Of a stretch of DNA of 64,000 nt, positions 28,448-40,272 are shown in pieces (within the stretch, counting starts at the first letter, position 1; the number at the start of each line of letters is the position of its first letter). Both the position numbers and the translations under genes were made by a program. The notes under the pieces were generated by a model. The model searched no databases and was not told the DNA's origin. It was given only the letters and a program-made list of their open reading frames with translations. Source of the DNA: Mycolicibacterium boenickei (lineage in GTDB: Bacteria; Actinomycetota; Actinomycetes; Mycobacteriales; Mycobacteriaceae); assembly GCF_010731295.1 (NCBI RefSeq), contig NZ_AP022579.1, positions 2,790,001-2,854,000 on the forward strand, written 5' to 3'.

Positions 28448-29275
28448 ATGGCACAGAAACCTGTCGCTAATGCGCTGACCTTGGAGCTGGAGCCGGTCGT
28501 CGAGGCCGAGCTGCGTCGCCACCTGGATACCGAAGATCTCTGGTACGCGCACGATTACGTGCCGTTCGACCAGGGCGAGAACTTCGCCTTCCTCGGTGGC
28601 CAGGACTGGGATCCGTCGCAGGTGACGCTGCCCAAGAACGTCACCGACGCCTTGGAGATCCTGCTGATCACCAAGGACAACCTGTCCGGCTACCACCGCG
28701 AGCTCGTCGAGCACTTCATCCTCGAGGACAAGTGGGGTCGCTTCCTGGGCCGCTGGACCGCCGAGGAGCACCTGCACGCCGTCGCGCTGCGTAACTACCT
28801 CGTCGTGACCCGCGAGATCGACCCGACGGCCAACGAGGACGTCCGCGTCGAGCACGTGATGAAGGGCTACCGCGCCGACAGCTACAGCCAGATCGAGACG
28901 CTGGTGTTCATGGCGTTCTTCGAGCGTGCGCACGCGGTGTTCACCCGCAACCTGCGGGCGCAGATCGCCGAGCCGGTGCTGGGCGCGATGGTCGACCGCA
29001 TCGTTCTCGACGAGGAGCGTCACGAGCTGTTCTTCGCCAACCTGGTGACGCACCTGCTGGGCACCCACCGTGACGAGACCGTCGCGGCCATCGCCGCGCG
29101 CGCCCGCGAACTTGACGTGATCGGTGCCGACATCGACGCCTACCAGGACAAGGTCGCCCTGGTGGCCGAGGCCGGCATCTTCGACAAGGCCGCATTGGCG
29201 CAGGTCATCTCTGACCGGATCACCGCCTGGGGACTGGCTGGCGAGCCCCAGCTCCAGGAGTTCATCAACACGTAA
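28448..29275 (+). CDS. desA2: Acyl-ACP desaturase family protein DesA2
   Basis: A 275-residue four-helix-bundle diiron protein with exactly the length of Rv1094. Ligand-type motifs are the Glu in LVEHFILEDKWGRF, EEHLHAVALRNYL, and DEERHELFFANL; the Glu in SYSQIETLVFMAFFERAHAV is a further candidate. DesA2 belongs to the plant-type soluble acyl-ACP desaturases and is linked to mycolic-acid precursor synthesis in mycobacteria; its exact activity is still uncertain. The ATG at 28448 is preferred because a few in-frame upstream codons overlap the promoter region. Confidence 0.93.
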   Translation: MAQKPVANALTLELEPVVEAELRRHLDTEDLWYAHDYVPFDQGENFAFLGGQDWDPSQVTLPKNVTDALEILLITKDNLSGYHRELVEHFILEDKWGRFLGRWTAEEHLHAVALRNYLVVTREIDPTANEDVRVEHVMKGYRADSYSQIETLVFMAFFERAHAVFTRNLRAQIAEPVLGAMVDRIVLDEERHELFFANLVTHLLGTHRDETVAAIAARARELDVIGADIDAYQDKVALVAEAGIFDKAALAQVISDRITAWGLAGEPQLQEFINT

Positions 29276-29344
29276 CGCTCCGGGCGTCATTCGCGCGGCG
29301 CGCCAGCCAGCAACCCCGCCACCGCGGGAGTAGCGTCAAATCCG

Positions 29345-29479
29345 ATGGCTAGCGACATGCTCTGCTGTCCGGACGGTACCGATCGGGTTTTCGACGAAAG
29401 GACCGGCTCCGGTCCTGGTGCCGCAGTGTCCACCGAGCAACTCGTGTGGGGCCGCGCGGGTTCTAGGAGCGCCACGTGA
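29345..29479 (+). CDS. phoAT: PhoAT-like antitoxin, short ORF overlapping phoH2
   Basis: A 44-residue ORF ([20 protein letters not shown]..., ending [10 protein letters not shown]) whose TGA overlaps the phoH2 GTG in a GTGA junction at 29476-29479. In mycobacteria phoH2 is reported to be preceded by a short overlapping antitoxin gene, phoAT; position and overlap fit, while the sequence itself is too short to prove it. It is missed by usual length cut-offs. The overlap implies translational coupling to phoH2. Confidence 0.65.
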   Translation: MASDMLCCPDGTDRVFDERTGSGPGAAVSTEQLVWGRAGSRSAT

Positions 29480-30789
29480 CTGATACTCCTGTCCGTACCT
29501 ATGTGCTCGACACATCCGTGCTGCTGTCCGATCCATGGGCATGCACCCGGTTCGCCGAGCATGAAGTGGTGGTCCCGCTGGTCGTGATCAGCGAGCTGGA
29601 GGCCAAACGGCACCACCATGAGCTGGGCTGGTTCGCCCGCCAGGCGCTACGGATGTTCGATGATCTGCGTCTTGAGCACGGTCGGCTGGATCAGCCGATT
29701 CCTGTTGGCGCAGAAGGCGGTACGTTGCAGGTCGAGTTGAATCACATCGACCCGTCGGTGTTGCCCACAGGGTTCCGCACCGAGACCAACGACACCCGGA
29801 TCCTCGCATGCGCGGCGAACCTCGCCGCAGAGGGTAAGCATGTCACGCTGGTGAGCAAGGACATCCCGCTGCGCGTCAAAGCCGGTGCGGTGGGCCTGGC
29901 CGCCGACGAGTACCACGCGCAGGATGTCGTCGTGTCCGGCTGGACCGGCATGACCGAATTCGACGTGGCGGCAGAAGATATCGACACCCTCTTCGCCGAC
30001 GGCGAGATCGACCTCGCTGAGGCTCGGGATCTGCCCTGCCACACCGGAATTCGGTTGCTCGGTGGCAGTTCGTCGGCGCTCGGTCGGGTCAACGCCGAGA
30101 AGCGGGTTCAGCTGGTGCGTGGCGATCGTGAAGTGTTCGGCCTCCGGGGAAGGTCAGCCGAACAGCGCGTCGCCCTCGATCTGCTGCTCGATGAATCCGT
30201 CGGCATCGTGTCGCTCGGCGGCAAGGCTGGCACCGGCAAATCCGCGCTGGCCCTGTGCGCCGGCCTGGAAGCGGTGCTGGAACGCCGAACTCAGCGCAAG
30301 GTCGTGGTGTTCCGTCCGCTGTATGCGGTCGGTGGACAGGATCTCGGCTACCTACCGGGCAGCGAGAGCGAGAAGATGGGTCCGTGGGCCCAGGCCGTCT
30401 TCGACACCCTCGAAGGGCTGGCCAGCCCGGCGGTACTGGAGGAAGTGCTCGCCCGAGGAATGTTGGAAGTGCTTCCGCTGACCCACATTCGGGGCCGGTC
30501 GTTGCACGACTCGTTCGTCATCGTCGACGAGGCGCAATCGCTGGAGCGCAACGTCTTGCTGACGGTGCTGTCGCGGTTGGGCGCGGGGTCACGGGTGGTG
30601 CTGACCCACGATGTGGCGCAGCGTGACAACCTGCGGGTGGGCCGCCATGACGGCGTCGCTGCGGTGATCGAGAAGCTGAAGGGGCACCCGCTGTTCGCCC
30701 ACATCACGCTGCAGCGCAGCGAGCGCTCGCCGATCGCCGCGCTGGTCACCGAGATGCTGGAGGAGTTCAGCCCCGGCGCTCTGCCCTGA
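29476..30789 (+). CDS. phoH2: PhoH2: PIN-domain RNase fused to PhoH ATPase
   Basis: A 437-residue fusion protein, like Rv1095. The N-terminal PIN domain (about 1-150) has the acidic residues in [22 protein letters not shown] and ETNDTRIL. The C-terminal PhoH ATPase (about 215-437) has Walker [15 protein letters not shown] and Walker [16 protein letters not shown], and an [10 protein letters not shown] end. PhoH2 proteins unwind and cut RNA in an ATP-dependent manner. The GTG start overlaps the short phoAT-like gene. A hairpin element follows the stop. Confidence 0.95.
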   Translation: MTDTPVRTYVLDTSVLLSDPWACTRFAEHEVVVPLVVISELEAKRHHHELGWFARQALRMFDDLRLEHGRLDQPIPVGAEGGTLQVELNHIDPSVLPTGFRTETNDTRILACAANLAAEGKHVTLVSKDIPLRVKAGAVGLAADEYHAQDVVVSGWTGMTEFDVAAEDIDTLFADGEIDLAEARDLPCHTGIRLLGGSSSALGRVNAEKRVQLVRGDREVFGLRGRSAEQRVALDLLLDESVGIVSLGGKAGTGKSALALCAGLEAVLERRTQRKVVVFRPLYAVGGQDLGYLPGSESEKMGPWAQAVFDTLEGLASPAVLEEVLARGMLEVLPLTHIRGRSLHDSFVIVDEAQSLERNVLLTVLSRLGAGSRVVLTHDVAQRDNLRVGRHDGVAAVIEKLKGHPLFAHITLQRSERSPIAALVTEMLEEFSPGALP

Positions 30790-30800
30790 AGTTCCTGAGT

Positions 30801-30849
30801 GATTTGTGCACCTCCTGTAACGGTGGGAGTTACGGGAGGTGCACAAATC
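30801..30849. terminator. 21-bp inverted repeat after phoH2 (intergenic stem-loop)
   Basis: GATTTGTGCACCTCCTGTAAC (30801-30821) pairs with 30829-30849, with one mismatch, over a 7-nt loop. It fills the gap between phoH2 and the deacetylase gene. No U tract is present, so it is classed with the mycobacterial 3'-end stem-loops. Confidence 0.75.
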
Positions 30850-30870
30850 GCCAGCCGGTAGGCTGCCGGG

Positions 30871-31755
30871 GTGGCGAGGCTCCCCAACAGTCAGGCATGG
30901 CGGTGGACCGCAGTCGGCGTGACCGCCGCGGTCGTGGTCGTGGTGGTGGGGGTGCTCACCGGTCACATCTACCGGGACGGCCCCGATGACGTTGACTGTT
31001 CCAAGGAGCGCTGCGTCGCGCTGACCTTCGACGACGGGCCCGGGCCCTACACCGACCGGCTGCTGCAGATCCTCAAGGACAACGACGCCAAGGCCACGTT
31101 CTTCGAGATCGGCAACAAGGTCGCCGCCAATCCCGAGGGGGCCAAGCGGGTGGTCGAGGCCGGGATGGAACTGGGCAGCCACACCTGGGAACACCCCAAC
31201 ATGACGACCATCCCGCCGGGGGAGATCCCGGCTCAGTTCAGCAAGGCAAGCGACGCCATCGAGGCCGCGACGGGCCAACGGCCGAAGCTGGTGCGTACCG
31301 CGGGCGGGCTGATCAATGACCAGGTGCTGGCCGAGGCCCGCAAGCAGGGGCTGGCCGACATCAACTGGGACGTCATCCCGTTCGACTGGGCCAACGACGC
31401 CAATATCGCCGCGACCCGCTACATGCTGATGACGCAGATCAAGCCCAACAGCGTGGTGCTGTTCCACGACACCTACTCATCGACCGTCGATCTGGTGTAC
31501 CAGTTCATCCCGGTGCTCAAGGCCAACGGCTACCACCTGGTGACCGTCAGCCACATGCTGGGTGAGCGTGAGCCCGGCACCAGCTACGGCAGCCGCGAGA
31601 ACGGCCCGCCCGTGCCCCCGGCCGAGGCGCTCAAGGACATCCCGCCCGAGGAGATCCCGTCGCTGCCCGCGACGCCGTCGCCCGCGCCGATGCCGAATTT
31701 CCCGATCACCGACATCCCCGGTGCGAATTCGGGGGGCCCCAACAACGGGGCGTGA
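30871..31755 (+). CDS. Polysaccharide deacetylase family protein (Rv1096-like)
   Basis: A 294-residue carbohydrate esterase 4 (NodB-fold) protein with an N-terminal membrane anchor (about 12-32) and a Pro-rich C-terminal tail (about 240-294). Motif 1 TFDDGPG with both Asp, motif 2 HTWEH with the metal His residues, and VLFHD are intact. Motif 3 is RTAGG where the family usually has RPPYG. Rv1096 is reported to act on peptidoglycan. The domain is probably extracytoplasmic. A DosR-type box starts 18 bp after the stop and belongs to the next gene. Confidence 0.9.
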   Translation: MARLPNSQAWRWTAVGVTAAVVVVVVGVLTGHIYRDGPDDVDCSKERCVALTFDDGPGPYTDRLLQILKDNDAKATFFEIGNKVAANPEGAKRVVEAGMELGSHTWEHPNMTTIPPGEIPAQFSKASDAIEAATGQRPKLVRTAGGLINDQVLAEARKQGLADINWDVIPFDWANDANIAATRYMLMTQIKPNSVVLFHDTYSSTVDLVYQFIPVLKANGYHLVTVSHMLGEREPGTSYGSRENGPPVPPAEALKDIPPEEIPSLPATPSPAPMPNFPITDIPGANSGGPNNGA

Positions 31756-31773
31756 GACGTACATCGCGTCGGT

Positions 31774-31793
31774 TTGAGGACCAAAGACCCTAA
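31774..31793 (+). promoter_or_regulatory. DosR (DevR) box upstream of the nitroreductase gene
   Basis: TTGAGGACCAAAGACCCTAA matches the 20-bp DosR consensus TTSGGGACTWWAGTCCCSAA at 16 positions. It lies 32 bp upstream of the ATG at 31826. The 14-mer GGACCAAAGACCCT is found again, on the opposite strand, at 33942-33958. Confidence 0.8.
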
Positions 31794-31825
31794 CCGGCGG
31801 GCCCGGGCGCGACGAGGCTTGAAGC

Positions 31826-32809
31826 ATGCCCGACACGATGTTCGATACAGCGACCCTCACCCGTGCGGTGCAGCTGGCATCGCGTGCGCCCTCCCTGCAC
31901 AACACCCAACCGTGGCGGTTGGTGGCCGAAGGTGACTGCCTGCACCTGCATCTCGACCCGCACCGGGTGGTGACCGCGACGGACCGGTCCGCGCGTGAGG
32001 CGGTCATCAGCTGCGGTGTGCTGCTGGATCACCTGCGGGTCGCCATGGCCGCGGCCGGGTGGACGACCATCGTCGATCGCTTTCCGAATCCCAATGACCT
32101 GGATCATCTGGCGACGCTGCAGTTCTCGCCGATGGCCTTCGTCACAGAGGCCCACCGCCGGCGGGCCGATGCGATCCTGGCTCGGCGCACTGACCGGTTG
32201 CCGATGACCGCGTACGCGGACTGGGATGCCTTCGAGGTCCTGCTGCGGGCGCGGCTTGCCGAGGGCCCGGTGCACCTGGACGTGCTGGCCGAGGACATGC
32301 GCTCGACCGTGGCCGAGGCCGCCGAGCTGACCGAGTCGCTGCGGCTCTACGATTCTGGCTATCACGCCGAACTTGCTTGGTGGACAACACCGTTCGCGAC
32401 CGAAGACGGTATCCCGCAAAGTTCCCTGGTCTCGGCCTCCGAAAGTGAGCGCGTCGGGGTGGCGCGCACGTTCCCGGTCACCGCGCACAGCGACCGGCGT
32501 CCCACCGTCGGCGACGATTCGGCGACGCTGGTGGTGCTGTCCACCGACGGGTACAGCCGGGCGGACGCGCTCGACGCGGGTGAGGCGCTTTCGGCGCTGC
32601 TGCTGGAATGCACCCTCTCAGGACTGAGTACCTGCCCGGTGAGCCACGTGACCGAGTTGCACGCCAGCCGCGACATCATCGGCACCCTGATCGGCCGTGA
32701 CGCCTGCCCGCAGCTGCTTGTTCGGATCGGTATCGCACCCACGATCACCGATGCACCGCCGCCGACCCCGCGTCGCGCTGTCGAGGCCTTCCTGACCTTC
32801 GAATCCTGA
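31826..32809 (+). CDS. Acg-family (nitroreductase-like) FMN-binding protein
   Basis: A 327-residue protein of the Acg/Rv2032-Rv3127-Rv3131 type. These have a tandem nitroreductase-like fold; Rv2032 binds FMN but lacks normal nitroreductase activity. Typical segments are ASRAPSLHNTQPWRL, VTATDRSAREAVISCGVLLDHLR, RRADAILARRTDRLPM and the C-terminal TPRRAVEAFL. M. tuberculosis relatives are DosR-regulated, and a DosR box lies 32 bp upstream. It heads a run of same-strand genes with the USP-like protein and devR. Confidence 0.9.
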   Translation: MPDTMFDTATLTRAVQLASRAPSLHNTQPWRLVAEGDCLHLHLDPHRVVTATDRSAREAVISCGVLLDHLRVAMAAAGWTTIVDRFPNPNDLDHLATLQFSPMAFVTEAHRRRADAILARRTDRLPMTAYADWDAFEVLLRARLAEGPVHLDVLAEDMRSTVAEAAELTESLRLYDSGYHAELAWWTTPFATEDGIPQSSLVSASESERVGVARTFPVTAHSDRRPTVGDDSATLVVLSTDGYSRADALDAGEALSALLLECTLSGLSTCPVSHVTELHASRDIIGTLIGRDACPQLLVRIGIAPTITDAPPPTPRRAVEAFLTFES

Positions 32810-32829
32810 CCATCGAAAAGGAGATGACC

Positions 32830-33276
32830 ATGACCGACACCCTGATCGATCCCACGTCCGTGACCACCGCCGCTGGTGCGGCCGTCGTGGTCGAAGCCGA
32901 CGGCCGCACCGCCAGCAACGACGCGTTGCACAGCGCGATCGAGGAGGCCCTGCGGCGCGGGGCACCGCTGCGGGTGGTGACCACCTGGGGTGCCCGGCAC
33001 CGCGAGATGTACGACGCGAGCGCTGTCGCCGAGCGAGACCGGTTGTCTGAGGCGCAGCTGCAGCGGCGCCTGACCCGTGCCCTGAAGCGTTCTCCTGAGC
33101 TCGATGTGCAGAGCATCGACGGCTACGACAGCGTGGCGGAATACCTGACGACCTACCCGGAGTCGGCACAGCTGCTGGTGGTGGGTGCCGATCACCCGGA
33201 TTCGGCCGAGCTGCAGACGGCGTTGGCGGGCTCGGGTTGCGCGGTGCTCACTTGCGATCGGCGCCACCGGTTGTGA
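32830..33276 (+). CDS. Small protein with universal-stress-protein-like features
   Basis: A 148-residue protein: a beta strand ([13 protein letters not shown]), a helix ([13 protein letters not shown]), strand (PLRVVTTWG), long helix, and a final strand-helix ([16 protein letters not shown]) that resembles a USP fold, although the ATP-binding GXXG(X9)GS motif is absent. It follows the nitroreductase by 20 bp. AAAGGAG at 32817-32823 sets the start at ATG 32830; ATG 32824 is too close. Its devR-adjacent position matches that of a USP-like gene in M. smegmatis. Function unknown. Confidence 0.75.
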   Translation: MTDTLIDPTSVTTAAGAAVVVEADGRTASNDALHSAIEEALRRGAPLRVVTTWGARHREMYDASAVAERDRLSEAQLQRRLTRALKRSPELDVQSIDGYDSVAEYLTTYPESAQLLVVGADHPDSAELQTALAGSGCAVLTCDRRHRL

Positions 33277-33286
33277 GACTCGGGGA

Positions 33287-33934
33287 ATGATCAGAGTTTT
33301 TCTGGTCGACGACCATGAGGTGGTTCGACGCGGGCTGATCGACCTGCTCAGCGCCGACCCGGAGCTGGACGTCATCGGCGAGGCCGACTCGGTGGCCCAG
33401 GCCCTTGCCCGGGTGCCTGTCCTGGTGCCCGACGTCGCGGTGCTCGATGTGCGGTTGCCCGACGGCAACGGCATCGAGTTGTGCCGGGAACTGTTGTCGC
33501 GCATGCCTGATCTGCGCTGCCTGATGCTGACGTCGTTCACCTCCGACGAAGCCATGCTGGACGCGATTCTGGCCGGCGCCAGCGGCTACGTGGTCAAGGA
33601 CATCAAGGGCATGGAACTGGCCCAGGCGATCAAGGACGTCGGGGCCGGGAAGTCGTTGCTGGACAACCGTGCCGCCACGGCGCTGATGGCCAAACTGCGC
33701 GGCGATGCCGAGCGTTCCGACCCGTTGGCCGGGCTGACCCAGCAGGAGCGGGTGCTGCTGGACCTGCTGGGGGAGGGGCTGACCAACCGGCAGATCGCGG
33801 CCCGGATGTTCCTTGCCGAGAAGACCGTGAAGAACTATGTGTCGCGGCTGCTGGCCAAGCTCGGCATGGAGCGCCGCACGCAGGCCGCGGTCTTCGCCTC
33901 CACCCTGGACCGTCGCAATCAGCCGCAATCATGA
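33287..33934 (+). CDS. devR: Response regulator DevR (DosR)
   Basis: A 215-residue NarL/FixJ-type response regulator. The receiver domain (1-120) has the phosphorylation site Asp54 ([11 protein letters not shown]), Thr82 and Lys104; the LuxR-type HTH (about 147-210) has [17 protein letters not shown] with the DNA-contacting Lys179, Lys182 and Asn183 at the M. tuberculosis numbers. It controls the hypoxia/NO dormancy regulon by binding 20-bp boxes. The ATG at 33287 is 10 bp after the preceding gene; a longer upstream frame overlaps that gene. The cognate kinase devS is 0.55 kb downstream. Confidence 0.95.
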   Translation: MIRVFLVDDHEVVRRGLIDLLSADPELDVIGEADSVAQALARVPVLVPDVAVLDVRLPDGNGIELCRELLSRMPDLRCLMLTSFTSDEAMLDAILAGASGYVVKDIKGMELAQAIKDVGAGKSLLDNRAATALMAKLRGDAERSDPLAGLTQQERVLLDLLGEGLTNRQIAARMFLAEKTVKNYVSRLLAKLGMERRTQAAVFASTLDRRNQPQS

Positions 33935-33940
33935 CTGATA

Positions 33941-33960
33941 CCAGGGTCTTTGGTCCCTGA
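33941..33960. promoter_or_regulatory. DosR-type box upstream of the flavin-binding protein gene
   Basis: The lower strand reads TCAGGGACCAAAGACCCTGG, with the core GGACCAAAGACCCT shared exactly with the box at 31774-31793. Flanking bases match the consensus less well (about 13 of 20). It lies 56 bp upstream of the ATG at 34016; a weaker GGGCTTTCGCCC element follows at about 33967-33979. Confidence 0.65.
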
Positions 33961-34015
33961 CTGACAGGGCTTTCGCCCATGGTGCGCAGGCCTGCGCGGC
34001 CATAGCGTCATCGCT

Positions 34016-34450
34016 ATGGGAATCGAATTGTCAACGCGCAGTGAGCCGGTCGAGATTCTCTCGGAGCGGGAGAGCTGGGAGCTGCTGGGCGGCGTGTCGC
34101 TGGGCCGCCTCGTCACCGCGGTGGATGACGAGGCGCACATCTTCCCGGTGAACTTCGTGGTGCAGAACCGCACCATCCTGTTCCGGACGGCGGCGGGCAC
34201 CAAGCTGATCAGCGCGGCCATCAACAACCAGGTGTTGTTCGAAGCCGACGATCACACCGCGGCCGAGGGCTGGAGCGTGATCGTGCGCGGTATCGCACGC
34301 ACCCTGCGCTCCGACGAGGAACTGGAAGAAGCGGAGCAGGCGCAGTTGCTGCCGTGGACGGCGACGTCGAAGACGCATTACATACGGGTATCGCCGGTCC
34401 GCGTCACCGGCCGCCGGTTCCGGTTCGGACCCGAACCGGATGCGAGGTGA
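34016..34450 (+). CDS. Pyridoxamine 5'-phosphate oxidase-like flavin/F420-binding protein
   Basis: A 144-residue split-barrel protein: LSERESWELLGGVSLGRLVTAV, then IFPVNFVVQNRTILFRTAAGTK, as in small FMN- or F420-binding PNPOx-like proteins. It sits between devR and devS as in M. smegmatis and has a DosR-type box upstream, so hypoxic induction is likely. The redox partner and substrate are unknown. It ends 36 bp before devS. Confidence 0.85.
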   Translation: MGIELSTRSEPVEILSERESWELLGGVSLGRLVTAVDDEAHIFPVNFVVQNRTILFRTAAGTKLISAAINNQVLFEADDHTAAEGWSVIVRGIARTLRSDEELEEAEQAQLLPWTATSKTHYIRVSPVRVTGRRFRFGPEPDAR

Positions 34451-36211
<1,761 letters not shown>

Positions 36212-36223
36212 CGCGCCTACCCG

Positions 36224-36280
36224 CGAGCAGACACAAAACTGCCCCTTCTCACTCGAAAAGGGGCAGTATGTGTCTGCTCG
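36224..36280. terminator. 57-nt near-perfect stem-loop between devS and fum
   Basis: The outer stem CGAGCAGACACA/TGTGTCTGCTCG (12 bp) and inner stem ACTGCCCCTT/AAGGGGCAGT (10 bp) are joined by a small bulge; the loop is 10 nt. CGAGCAGAC with a GC-rich inner stem resembles the tuberculosis stem-loop (TSL) elements found at gene ends. It lies between convergent genes. Confidence 0.8.
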
Positions 36281-36297
36281 GCAGAGAAGGGGAGCGG

Positions 36298-37707
<1,410 letters not shown>

Positions 37708-37725
37708 GAATGCCTTTCTAACCAG

Positions 37726-38754
37726 TTACGGGAGCGGGTAGGCGGCGGTCTTGTCGCCGGTGAAGTCGATCGCGGAGTACTCGTTGAGTTTGGTCAGCCG
37801 GTGGTAGGCCTCGATCATCCGGACGGTGCCGGACTTGGACCGCATGACGATGGACTGCGTGGTGCAGCCACCGGGGTAGTACTGCACGCCCTTGAGCAGG
37901 TCACCGTCGGTGACACCGGTCGCGCAGAAGAAGACGTTCTCACCCGAGACGAGGTCGTCGGTGGACAGCACCTGGTCCAGGTCGTAACCGGCGTCGATGG
38001 CCTTCTGGCGTTCGGCGTCGTCCGTCGGGGCCAGCTGGGCCTGGATCGCGCCGCCCATACAGCGGATCGCCGCGGCGGCGATGATGCCTTCGGGTGTTCC
38101 GCCGATGCCGGCCAGGATGTCGGTGCCCGAGTTGGGGCGGCAGGCCGAGATCGCACCGGCGACGTCGCCGTCGGTGATCAGCCGGATGCGGGCGCCCGCG
38201 GCGCGGGCATCCTCGATCAGCTGGGCGTGCCGCGGCCGGTCCAGGATGCACACCGTCAGGTCGCTCACCGAGGCGCCGCGCACCTTGGCCACCCGCCGGA
38301 TGTTCTCGCCGATCGGGGCGGTGATGTCGATGGCGTCGGCGCATTCGGGGCCGACGGCGATCTTGTTCATGTAGAACACGGCCGACGGGTCGAACATCGC
38401 GCCGCGTTCGGCGACGGCGAGCACTGAGATGGCGTTGGGCATGCCCTTGCTCATCAGGGTGGTGCCGTCGACCGGGTCGACGGCGAAGTCGCACTCCGGT
38501 CCGTCGCCGTTGCCGACCTCTTCACCGTTGAAGAGCATCGGTGCCTCGTCTTTTTCGCCCTCACCGATCACCACGACGCCGCGCATCGACACCGAGTTGA
38601 CCAGCTCACGCATGGCGTCGACGGCTGCCCCGTCGCCGCCTTCCTTGTCGCCGCGGCCGACCCAGCGGCCTGCGGCCATGGCGCCGGCCTCGGTCACCCG
38701 GACCAGTTCGAGGGCAAGGTTGCGATCGGGGGCTTCTCCCCGCGTGGGACTCAT
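37726..38754 (-). CDS. glpX: Fructose-1,6-bisphosphatase, class II (GlpX)
   Basis: A 342-residue class II FBPase, required for gluconeogenesis (Rv1099c). The metal-binding signature is [36 protein letters not shown] provides further metal ligands. It lies just upstream of fum and is divergent from the DUF4245 gene with a 55-bp gap. The GTG/ATG-type start at 38754 matches the family length. Confidence 0.96.
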   Translation of the reverse strand: MSPTRGEAPDRNLALELVRVTEAGAMAAGRWVGRGDKEGGDGAAVDAMRELVNSVSMRGVVVIGEGEKDEAPMLFNGEEVGNGDGPECDFAVDPVDGTTLMSKGMPNAISVLAVAERGAMFDPSAVFYMNKIAVGPECADAIDITAPIGENIRRVAKVRGASVSDLTVCILDRPRHAQLIEDARAAGARIRLITDGDVAGAISACRPNSGTDILAGIGGTPEGIIAAAAIRCMGGAIQAQLAPTDDAERQKAIDAGYDLDQVLSTDDLVSGENVFFCATGVTDGDLLKGVQYYPGGCTTQSIVMRSKSGTVRMIEAYHRLTKLNEYSAIDFTGDKTAAYPLP

Positions 38755-38809
38755 GGCCCAGATTGTCCCAGAACGTGGTCAGCGTTTGGGAGCTGGGATA
38801 CTGACGAGC

Positions 38810-39448
38810 ATGTCCTCAGAGCCGACCTCCCAGCCAACCCCGGTCCCGAAGCCGGAAAAGTCGCGGTTGCTGCAGGACGGCCGGGATATGTTCTGGTCGA
38901 TGGCTCCGCTGGTTGTAGCCTGCATCGTACTGGCCGGCATGCTGGGCATGTGCTCGTTCCAGGCCGGCGGGCCCGGGGTGGGTCCGCCGCCGGAATTCGA
39001 TGCGCCGGCCGCCCTGCAGGCCGATGCCGACGTGCTGAAGATCCCCATCCGGCTGCCCCAGCTGCCCGAGGGCTGGCAGCCCAACTCCGGTAGTCGCCAC
39101 GGTATCGACGGCGGGTTGACGCTGCCCGACGGCCAGCACGGCCGCGCGGTGTCCTCGCGCATCGGCTACCTGGCCCCGAGCGGTAAGTACCTGAGCCTGA
39201 CCCAGAGCAATGCCGACGAGGCCGCTCTGGTGGCCTCGATCAAGCCGGATTCGTACCCGGCCGGCACGCAGGACGTCGAAGGGGTGACCTGGGTGGTCTA
39301 CGAGAGCAGTGACCCGGAACCGGTGTGGACGACGAAGCTCAGCGGACCGGCGCAGGTCGCGATTACGGGTGCCGGTGGTACTGATGAGTACCGTACGCTT
39401 GCGAGTGCGACGCAGAAGCAGTCGCCGCTGCCGATCAAGAGGCCGTGA
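38810..39448 (+). CDS. DUF4245 membrane-anchored protein (Rv1100-like)
   Basis: A 212-residue protein with a Pro/Lys-rich N-terminus, one transmembrane helix (about 30-50, MAPLVVACIVLAGMLGMCSF) and an extracytoplasmic domain with LPEGWQPNSGS and EGVTWVVYES. This fits DUF4245, found opposite glpX in actinobacteria. The ATG at 38810 is chosen; a longer upstream frame lies antisense to glpX. Function is unknown. Confidence 0.85.
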   Translation: MSSEPTSQPTPVPKPEKSRLLQDGRDMFWSMAPLVVACIVLAGMLGMCSFQAGGPGVGPPPEFDAPAALQADADVLKIPIRLPQLPEGWQPNSGSRHGIDGGLTLPDGQHGRAVSSRIGYLAPSGKYLSLTQSNADEAALVASIKPDSYPAGTQDVEGVTWVVYESSDPEPVWTTKLSGPAQVAITGAGGTDEYRTLASATQKQSPLPIKRP

Positions 39449-39459
39449 CGCACTAACGG

Positions 39460-40272
39460 ATGGAGCCCGTGTTGTCGTCGCCAGTTGCAGATCTCACCGG
39501 GTGGACCGCCACCCCCTTCACCGCAGCCGACCAGACCTACGACGTGTACCGCAAGGGCGAAGGCCCCGGCGTGGTCTTGATTCCCGAGATCCCCGGCCTG
39601 CATCCCGGCGTGCTCGCGTTGGGCAACCATCTGGTGGACAACGGCTTCACGGTGGCCGCCCCGTCCCTGTTCGGCACCCCCGGTGCGGCCGCGGTGCGGC
39701 CTGGCGCCATCCCCGTCATGCTGAAAGCTTGCGTGACAAAGGAATTCGCGGCGTTCGCGACGAACGCGGACCGCCCCGTCGCGCATTACCTCCGGGCTTT
39801 GGCCCGCGATCTCAACGCCAACACCCCAGGTAAGGGCGTCGGCGTCATCGGGCAGTGCTTCACCGGTGGTTTCGCACTGGCCGCCGCGGTGGACGACAGC
39901 GTGCTGGCCCCGGTGTTGAGTCAGCCTTCGGTGCCGATCGCCCTGACCGCGGCGCAGAAACGCGATCCGGGCATGTCGGAGGCCGAGCTCAAGATCATCG
40001 AGCAGCGGGCCGCCAATGACGGCCTGTGCGCGCTGGCCCTGCGGTTCAGCCAGGACCGGCTGGCACCGGGGGAGCGGTTCGCCACCCTCAAGGCGCGACT
40101 CGGCGACGCGTTCGAGGTGATCGAGATCAACTCGAAGAAGGGCAATCCCGACGGCTTGTCCGCGTCGGCGCACTCGGTGCTCACCGATCAGGTCCGCGAG
40201 GTCGACGGGCATCCCGCGTACGAGGCGCGCAAGCGGGTGGTGGCCTTTCTCACGGAACGTCTGGTGGCGTAG
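39460..40272 (+). CDS. Dienelactone hydrolase family protein
   Basis: A 270-residue alpha/beta hydrolase: GPGVVLIPEIPGLHPGVLALG near the N-terminus and GVIGQCFTGGFALAAA, in which the nucleophile is Cys as in dienelactone hydrolases. The His is probably in SAHSVL or DGHPAY. The ATG at 39460 is 11 bp after the DUF4245 gene; GTG 39469 is an alternative. Its 3' end overlaps the convergent AI-2E-type gene by 23 bp. The substrate is unknown. Confidence 0.85.
   Translation: MEPVLSSPVADLTGWTATPFTAADQTYDVYRKGEGPGVVLIPEIPGLHPGVLALGNHLVDNGFTVAAPSLFGTPGAAAVRPGAIPVMLKACVTKEFAAFATNADRPVAHYLRALARDLNANTPGKGVGVIGQCFTGGFALAAAVDDSVLAPVLSQPSVPIALTAAQKRDPGMSEAELKIIEQRAANDGLCALALRFSQDRLAPGERFATLKARLGDAFEVIEINSKKGNPDGLSASAHSVLTDQVREVDGHPAYEARKRVVAFLTERLVA

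Noticed and set aside
27962..29290. A 442-codon antisense frame spanning the end of glyA and desA2.
   Set aside because: Both sense-strand genes have complete catalytic motifs and expected lengths; the antisense product is low-complexity His/Gly/Val-rich.
38429..38809. N-terminal extension of the DUF4245 gene back into glpX.
   Set aside because: The extension is antisense to glpX and unrelated to the family; the ATG at 38810 gives a normal membrane anchor.
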